From Thiohalobacter sp. (lineage in GTDB: Bacteria; Pseudomonadota; Gammaproteobacteria; DSM-19610): a stretch of DNA of 6,201 nucleotides. Positions within the stretch are counted from its first letter, which is position 1; the number at the start of each line of letters is the position of its first letter. The position numbers were made by a program, and so were the translations under genes. The stretch covers positions 1-6,201 of the forward strand of contig JALVCM010000002.1 in assembly GCA_027010005.1 (NCBI GenBank), written 5' to 3'. Shown here in pieces: positions 1 to 6,201 of this stretch. The notes below the pieces were generated by a model. It had not been told where the DNA came from. It saw nothing but the letters and a program-made list of their open reading frames with translations, and ran no database searches.

Positions 1-1275
<1,275 letters not shown>

Positions 1276-1284
1276 TCCCCCCCA

Positions 1285-1412
1285 CCCCGTCATTGCGAGC
1301 GCAGCGCGGCAATCTCGTTTCAAGGGGTCAGAGTACTTGATATTCACGAATATCAAGTACTCTGACCCCTTGAAACTCCTCACCCTCGGGTCGAGGCATC
1401 GCAATGACGGGG
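1285..1412. repeat. Composite GTCATTGCGAG-type inverted repeat (element 1)
   Basis: This element fills most of the 147-bp gap between the convergent prsR and dsbD stop codons. Its outer ends are a perfect 14-bp inverted repeat (1285-1298 and 1399-1412). The left 28 bases (1289-1316) match the arm of the repeat at 4044-4071 at 27 of 28 positions, the one difference being C or T at 1302. The right half has diverged from that arm and instead carries a small 5-bp stem with a 3-nt loop (1384-1396). A separate palindrome sits in the middle. It is non-coding and looks like a dispersed REP/MITE-like element. It could also help insulate the two converging transcripts. Neither strand shows a T-run after the stem, so a classical intrinsic terminator is not supported. 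Confidence 0.8.
1317..1376. repeat. Perfect 29-bp palindrome with 2-nt spacer nested in element 1
   Basis: Arms 1317-1345 and 1348-1376 are exact reverse complements separated by AC. Each arm contains GGGGTCAGAGTACTTGA, so GGGGTCAG occurs at 1324-1331 and, inverted, at 1362-1369. Transcribed from either side it would fold into a very stable hairpin. The GGGGTCAGAG core resembles REP-like palindromes that I recall from other gammaproteobacteria, some of them associated with RAYT/Y1-type transposases; no transposase gene is present here. The nesting suggests one repeat family inserted into, or recombined with, another. A role in stopping or stabilising the ends of the prsR and dsbD transcripts is possible but not shown. 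Confidence 0.85.
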
Positions 1413-1422
1413 GCTTCTATGG

Positions 1423-3705
1423 CTACGGGTTTTGAACTTTCCGGATGACCTGAAGAAACGCTTCCGGCTTCTTGAAACCCACCACGCTCAGTTCCGGCCG
1501 TTCCTTGCCGCTGGCATCGAAGAACAGGATGCCCGGCGGCCCGAACAGGCCAAAGCGTTTCAGCAGGGCCTTGTCGTCTTCGTTGTTTGCCGTCACATCG
1601 GCCTGCAGCAGGACAAAACTCTCCAGTGCCTGTTGAACGCGTGCATTACCGAAGGTGTACTTCTCCATTTCCTTGCAGCTGATGCACCAGTCGGCATAGA
1701 AATCGACCATGACCGGTTTGCCGGCGCGGGTAGCGGCGTCCAGTTCCCGTTGCAGGTCCGCCAGTGAGTGGATCTGTTTGAAGGAAAGTTCGTGTGCCTG
1801 TACGGCGATGGCCTGACCACTGACGCCACCTGCCCTGACATTTTCCAGCGGCCGTAGCGGGTCGCTGCCACCACTGGCGGCACCGATCAGCAGGAGGACG
1901 CCATAGGTCAGTGATAACAGCCCGACCCCTTTCCACAGGCGTGCCCAGCCCGTGGCCTCAACTGGCAGGTCGTCCATGGCACGCAGGTACACGGCGGACA
2001 GGATCAGTAATGCCGACCAGAGTGCCAGTGTCAGTGATGCAGGCAGGATGCGTTCCAGTAACCAGATTGCCACCGCCAGCATCAGTACACCGAACACCGC
2101 CTTGACCCGGTCCATCCACACACCGGCTTTCGGCAACAGCTTGCCGGCACCGACACCGATGGCGATCAGGGGTGTGCCCATGCCCATACTGAGCGTGAAC
2201 AGTGCCAGTCCGCCGAGGACTGCATCACCGGTCTGGCCGATGTAAATCAATGCACCGGCCAGCGGGGCCGCGACACAGGGGCCGACGATCAGCGCTGACA
2301 GGAAGCCCATGATAGCCACGCCGGTCAGGCTGCCACCGCGCTGGCGGTTGCTGACGCTGGACAGCCGGTTCTGGATGAATGATGGCATTTGCAGCTCATA
2401 GAAACCGAACATGGAAAATGACAGCAGAACGAACACGGCTGCAAATGCGCCCAGTATCCAGGCATTCTGAAAGATGGCCTGCAGATTCTCGCCGAACAGT
2501 CCGGCCACTACGCCCGCCACGGTGTAGGTTGCTGCCATTGCCAGTACGTAGACCAGCGACAGGATAAAGCTCTTGTATGTGGTTATCGATGCACCCTGGC
2601 CGACAATAATGGACGACAGGATGGGAACCATCGGGAATACGCATGGCGTAAACGACAGCAGCAGGCCAAAGCCGTAAAACGCCAGCAGGATGGCAATCAG
2701 GTTACCGTCCTTCAGGCGGCGGGCGATGGCATCCTGTTCGCTGAGGTTGGCGGCCGGTGCACTCTCGGCAGGTGCTGTCTCTGTTGCAAGGGGGGTGGCC
2801 ACGGCACTGCTGCCGTCTGCGGGTGGCAGCATCAGTTCGATGCGCTTGCTCATGGGCTGGTAGCACACCCCGGCCTCGGCGCAGCCCTGGTATTTCACCA
2901 CCAGGGTGACGGGCGTGGCGGGGCCGGCTTCACGCTGCAGGGCCAGATCGACATCCACGACCTCGTGATATACCTGGATTTCACCAAAAAATTCGTCCTG
3001 CTTGAGTTCGCCTTTGGGCATCTGTACCGGGCGCAGTGAAACTCCCTTGACAGGTTCCAGTGCGAATTCGAACTTGTCGCGGTACAGGTAATAGCCTTCC
3101 GCGATCACCCAGCTGGCTGCAATGTGGTCTGCATCCCTGACCAGTACATCGAGCCGGAAGGCCTCATCCGGTGGCAGCAGTTCGCTCTCGTCGTCAAAGC
3201 CGAGATCAGCACCGAGTGCGCTCAATGCCCCGAGCGCAGAATTGGCCGGAGGTGTTTGAGTGGTCGGTGCCGCAGGTAGTTGTAGCGACACAGTTCGGGT
3301 CTGCGGCGGGTAACAGACCCCCATATCCGCGCAACCCTGGTAGGTCGCGGTAAAGCTCAGTTGATTACCGGCCCCTGGCTGACGGGTAACCGGGATGCCG
3401 ATGCGAACCTTGTTACGGTAGGTCTCGACGGTACCGAACAGCGGGTCTTTCTTGACCTTGGCTGGTGGAAAGTCTGCCGTGGCAAGGGCGGCATTGCCAT
3501 TCCCGGAACTGAATTTGAACTTGTCCTTATAAAGGTAGTAGCCGTCGGCAATTTTCCAGTCAGCCTGGATCTTGCCATTGGCGTCTACCGAAGCCTTGAA
3601 GGAAAACGCCTCGTCGGGGGGGAGTAATTCGTCATCACCGAACAGACCGGCGTGAGCGACCGACATCCAGCCGGCGAGCATCAGGAGGGGTAACCAGTTT
3701 TTCAT
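1423..3705 (-). CDS. dsbD: Thiol:disulfide interchange protein DsbD with duplicated N-terminal domain
   Basis: DsbD carries electrons from cytoplasmic thioredoxin across the inner membrane to periplasmic DsbC, DsbG and cytochrome c maturation thiol proteins. The 760 residues contain a signal peptide (1-19, likely cleaved after AHA); alpha domain copy 1 (about 20-145) with Cys125 and Cys131 in YQGCADMGVCYPP; alpha copy 2 (about 170-295) with Cys275 and Cys281 in YQGCAEAGVCYQP; an Ala/Pro/Thr-rich linker (about 296-320); the membrane beta domain (about 335-610, roughly eight helices) with Cys355 in TPCVFPM and Cys477 in GPCVAAPL; and a thioredoxin-like gamma domain (about 640-760) with Cys674/Cys677 in WCISCK and a likely cis-Pro at 724. 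All six classical cysteines are present plus one extra pair. E. coli DsbD is about 565 aa with a single alpha domain; the excess here matches one more domain. The ATG overlaps the cutA stop (ATGA), and GAGG lies 4 nt upstream, so translational coupling is likely. Confidence 0.97.
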   Translation of the reverse strand: MKNWLPLLMLAGWMSVAHAGLFGDDELLPPDEAFSFKASVDANGKIQADWKIADGYYLYKDKFKFSSGNGNAALATADFPPAKVKKDPLFGTVETYRNKVRIGIPVTRQPGAGNQLSFTATYQGCADMGVCYPPQTRTVSLQLPAAPTTQTPPANSALGALSALGADLGFDDESELLPPDEAFRLDVLVRDADHIAASWVIAEGYYLYRDKFEFALEPVKGVSLRPVQMPKGELKQDEFFGEIQVYHEVVDVDLALQREAGPATPVTLVVKYQGCAEAGVCYQPMSKRIELMLPPADGSSAVATPLATETAPAESAPAANLSEQDAIARRLKDGNLIAILLAFYGFGLLLSFTPCVFPMVPILSSIIVGQGASITTYKSFILSLVYVLAMAATYTVAGVVAGLFGENLQAIFQNAWILGAFAAVFVLLSFSMFGFYELQMPSFIQNRLSSVSNRQRGGSLTGVAIMGFLSALIVGPCVAAPLAGALIYIGQTGDAVLGGLALFTLSMGMGTPLIAIGVGAGKLLPKAGVWMDRVKAVFGVLMLAVAIWLLERILPASLTLALWSALLILSAVYLRAMDDLPVEATGWARLWKGVGLLSLTYGVLLLIGAASGGSDPLRPLENVRAGGVSGQAIAVQAHELSFKQIHSLADLQRELDAATRAGKPVMVDFYADWCISCKEMEKYTFGNARVQQALESFVLLQADVTANNEDDKALLKRFGLFGPPGILFFDASGKERPELSVVGFKKPEAFLQVIRKVQNP

Positions 3706-4034
3706 TTTGCCTCGTCAGGGTTTCGTACCCAGTCCAGGTACGCCGGCAAGCCGGCAGTCAGTGGGACTGCAATGATTTCAGGAAGTTCGTAGGGATGCAG
3801 TGCCCGGATTCGCGTTTCCAGCAAGGGGTAGTCGGCCGCACGGGCCTTGATCATGAGCAAAACCTCACTATCCGACGTTACCTTGCCTTCCCAGCGGTAG
3901 ATCGATTCAAGGCCGGGTAACAGGTTGACGCAGGCCGCCAGCCGGTATTCCACCAGCGCAGCGGCAATGTGCCGCCCTGTGTCAGCGTCCGGTGCGGTGC
4001 AGAACACCAGCTGGATGTCATCCGGTGAAGTCAT
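3702..4034 (-). CDS. cutA: Divalent-cation tolerance protein CutA
   Basis: This 110-aa protein matches the CutA1 family in length and motifs. CutA1 is a trimeric ferredoxin-like-fold protein linked to copper tolerance, though its exact role is unsettled. The beginning LVFCTAPD carries Cys12; the family signature WEGKV (48-52) follows, then HPYELPEII (80-88) with His80 and Glu83, near the residues implicated in metal binding. The start is ATG at 4034. The frame stays open to 4232, but that extension translates the palindromic repeat (CERSAAI and RYARND peptides) and has no CutA similarity, so it was rejected. No good Shine-Dalgarno sequence is visible before the ATG (CACCACTT), so initiation may be weak. 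The stop overlaps the dsbD start by 4 nt; cutA-dsbD is also a neighbour pair in E. coli. Confidence 0.95.
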   Translation of the reverse strand: MTSPDDIQLVFCTAPDADTGRHIAAALVEYRLAACVNLLPGLESIYRWEGKVTSDSEVLLMIKARAADYPLLETRIRALHPYELPEIIAVPLTAGLPAYLDWVRNPDEAK

Positions 4035-4185
4035 AAGTGGTGCGTCATTGCGAGCGTAGCGCGGCAATCTCTTTGGGGTCAGTGCCAGATTTGGGGAGAT
4101 TGCCGCGCTACGCTCGCAATGACAAGAATATTTCCATAAATCAGGTTGCTTGTGGTCGCTCCAATGGCCGGGTATGGTGCCGGTC
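4035..4185. other. Divergent cutA/fxsA intergenic region
   Basis: This 151-bp gap should hold the promoters for both the cutA-dsbD operon (-) and fxsA (+). Element 2 covers 4044-4123, leaving 9 bp on the cutA side and 62 bp on the fxsA side. On the minus strand the best pair I see is TTGGAG (4164-4159) and ATTTAT (4141-4136), 17 nt apart, which is a poor match. No convincing + strand promoter for fxsA is visible. If the minus-strand candidate is real, cutA transcription would run through the repeat. Confidence 0.5.
4044..4123. repeat. Perfect 28-bp inverted repeat of the GTCATTGCGAG family (element 2)
   Basis: Arms 4044-4071 and 4096-4123 are exact reverse complements around a 24-nt loop. 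The loop contains GGGGTCAG (4075-4082), the same core found in the palindrome of element 1, and a direct repeat TTTGGGG (4072-4078 and, running one base into the right arm, 4090-4096). The element begins 9 nt upstream of the cutA ATG and occupies over half of the cutA-fxsA divergent gap. It is non-coding and REP/MITE-like. Because the arms are still identical, it is either recent or kept as a structure. A transcript entering cutA from further upstream would carry this hairpin in its leader. Confidence 0.9.
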
Positions 4186-4632
4186 ATGAATCCCGTTGGC
4201 ATCCTGTTCCTGCTGTTTCTGGCTGTTCCCATGGTGGAGATCTACTTCCTGATCAAGGTCGGGAACATGATTGGCGCCATTCCCACAATTTCGCTAGTGG
4301 TATTCACCGCATTGCTGGGTGCCCTGCTGCTGCGTGTGCAGGGCTGGATGACCCTGCAGCGGGCGCGCCTGAGCATGGCGCAGGGGCAGCTTCCTGCTAC
4401 CGAGATGCTGGAAGGGGTGCTGCTGGTATTCGCTGGCGCACTGTTGCTGACACCGGGTTTTGTGACCGATGCCATTGGTTTCCTTCTGCTTGTGCCGCCG
4501 GTCAGAAAGGCCCTGGTGCGCTGGTTTATCAGCCGTTCTTCCGGACCCTTTGGGCCGCCCGGCGTGCCCGGCAAGCCGCCTGGACAGGGGCCGCGCACTA
4601 TCGAAGGCGAGTTTCACCGCGAAGACGATTAA
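4186..4632 (+). CDS. fxsA: Inner-membrane protein FxsA
   Basis: FxsA is a small polytopic inner-membrane protein named in E. coli because overproduction relieves F-plasmid exclusion of phage T7; its normal role is unknown. With start ATG 4186 the product is 148 aa. Visible parts: hydrophobic helix 4-24 containing the family-like PMVEIYFLIKVG stretch (15-26, Glu18), second helix about 32-50, an amphipathic charged stretch (54-68), a hydrophobic region about 76-105 with LLTPGFVTD (87-95), a Gly/Pro-rich linker (120-136) and an acidic tail IEGEFHREDD that resembles the usual C-terminal IEGE motif. In-frame ATG 4174 or TTG 4150 would add 4 or 12 residues; 4186 was chosen because the first helix follows directly. 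No strong Shine-Dalgarno sequence is visible for any of them. It lies just upstream of groESL, as in many gammaproteobacteria, but groES has its own promoter. Confidence 0.93.
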   Translation: MNPVGILFLLFLAVPMVEIYFLIKVGNMIGAIPTISLVVFTALLGALLLRVQGWMTLQRARLSMAQGQLPATEMLEGVLLVFAGALLLTPGFVTDAIGFLLLVPPVRKALVRWFISRSSGPFGPPGVPGKPPGQGPRTIEGEFHREDD

Positions 4633-4653
4633 CGCCTCCCGGGCTATTTCTGC

Positions 4654-4681
4654 TTGACTCTTCAACTTTGCTGACTATTAT
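4654..4681 (+). promoter_or_regulatory. Sigma-70-like promoter of groESL
   Basis: A TTGACT -35 hexamer (4654-4659) and a TATTAT -10 hexamer (4676-4681) are separated by 16 nt; each is one base from consensus. The predicted transcription start, about 4688, falls inside the CIRCE operator, the usual arrangement for HrcA-repressed chaperonin operons. No convincing sigma-32 (CCCCAT-type) -10 element is seen. Confidence 0.7.
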
Positions 4682-4709
4682 TAGCACTCACTCAGGTCGA
4701 GTGCTAATA
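4679..4709. promoter_or_regulatory. CIRCE operator (HrcA binding site)
   Basis: TTAGCACTC (4681-4689), a 9-nt spacer, then GAGTGCTAA (4699-4707) match the CIRCE consensus exactly; pairing extends two more bases on each side (4679-4680 with 4708-4709). CIRCE is bound by the repressor HrcA, which is folded with GroEL help and inactivated on heat stress, giving feedback control of groESL. The hrcA gene is not in this window, so its presence elsewhere in the genome is inferred. Confidence 0.97.
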
Positions 4710-4752
4710 GTCGCTCGAAATATTACCAAGGTATTGAAAGGAGAAAGCTCTG

Positions 4753-5043
4753 ATGAATCTTCGTCCACTTCACGATCGTGTGATCGTCAAACGCATGGAA
4801 GAGGAACGCACCTCCCCGGGCGGTATTGTTATTCCGGATACGGCAGCTGAAAAGCCCAGCCGTGGCGAAGTGATCGCGGCCGGCAACGGCAAGCGCAACG
4901 ACAGTGGTGAAATTGTCCCCATGGACGTCAAGGTCGGTGACAAGGTGCTGTTTGGCAAGTATTCCGGCACCGAGGTCAAGGTAGAAGGCGACGATCTGCT
5001 GGTGATGCGCGAAGAAGACATTATGGCCATTATCGAGGGCTGA
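4753..5043 (+). CDS. groES: Co-chaperonin GroES (Hsp10)
   Basis: A complete 96-aa GroES, the heptameric lid of the GroEL folding chamber in the cytoplasm. It opens with [13 protein letters not shown]; the mobile loop (about 16-33) contains the GroEL-contacting tripeptide Ile25-Val26-Ile27 in SPGGIVIPD; it ends with [10 protein letters not shown]. Length is normal (E. coli 97 aa). The start ATG follows a good AGGAG ribosome site (4739-4743) with 9-nt spacing. It is the first gene of the operon controlled by the CIRCE-overlapped promoter, 39 bp upstream of groEL. Nothing appears altered. Confidence 0.99.
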   Translation: MNLRPLHDRVIVKRMEEERTSPGGIVIPDTAAEKPSRGEVIAAGNGKRNDSGEIVPMDVKVGDKVLFGKYSGTEVKVEGDDLLVMREEDIMAIIEG

Positions 5044-5070
5044 AGCCCCCGGCCGAACAGAATTGAATAG

Positions 5071-6201
<1,131 letters not shown>

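Noticed and set aside
1317..1376. Rho-independent terminator for prsR or dsbD
   Set aside because: The stem is very strong, but neither strand has a T-run after it; kept as a repeat with only a possible role in transcript ends.
1289..4123. Composite transposon made of the two repeat copies
   Set aside because: No transposase is present, the enclosed genes are conserved housekeeping genes in a conserved order, and no target-site duplication is apparent.
4146..4850. 234-codon plus-strand open frame across fxsA and the groESL promoter
   Set aside because: It overlaps fxsA in another frame and reads through the CIRCE and promoter; its composition does not look like a protein.

Overview
The window reads as chromosomal DNA from a gammaproteobacterium of moderately high GC content, probably a non-enteric lineage of the Chromatiales/Thioalkalivibrio kind. 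This rests on protein resemblance and gene order, not on a database search. The order dsbD-cutA-fxsA-groES-groEL looks like a compact form of the E. coli dsbD-cutA-dcuA-aspA-fxsA-yjeH-groSL region, without dcuA, aspA and yjeH. The PEP-CTERM-type response regulator at the left edge is typical of environmental, exopolysaccharide-producing Proteobacteria and is absent from E. coli.

Layout from left to right: (1) positions 1-1275, + strand, a sigma-54-dependent response regulator of the PrsR type, cut at its N-terminus by the window edge; (2) 1276-1422, a convergent intergenic gap filled by a composite repeat, a 29-bp perfect palindrome nested inside a GTCATTGCGAG-type inverted repeat; (3) 3705-1423, - strand, a long DsbD (760 aa) with two tandem N-terminal DsbD-alpha domains; (4) 4034-3702, - strand, cutA, whose stop overlaps the dsbD start (ATGA), so the two form an operon; (5) 4035-4185, a divergent gap dominated by a second copy of the same repeat family, a perfect 28-bp hairpin; (6) 4186-4632, + strand, fxsA; (7) 4633-4752, the groESL control region with a sigma-70-like promoter overlapping a perfect CIRCE operator; (8) 4753-5043 groES and 5083 to the right edge groEL, which is cut by the window.

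Functionally the region combines envelope redox and protein quality control (DsbD passing cytoplasmic electrons to periplasmic thiols), a probable metal-linked protein (CutA), a small inner-membrane protein (FxsA) and the HrcA/CIRCE-controlled chaperonin. The left-edge regulator belongs to a separate system, PEP-CTERM/exosortase surface proteins.

I see no wholly unknown multi-gene system. The items most worth a second look are the duplicated DsbD-alpha domain, whose two copies differ in the cap loop, and the paired palindromic repeats that bracket the cutA-dsbD operon, one of which supplies nearly all the DNA just upstream of cutA.
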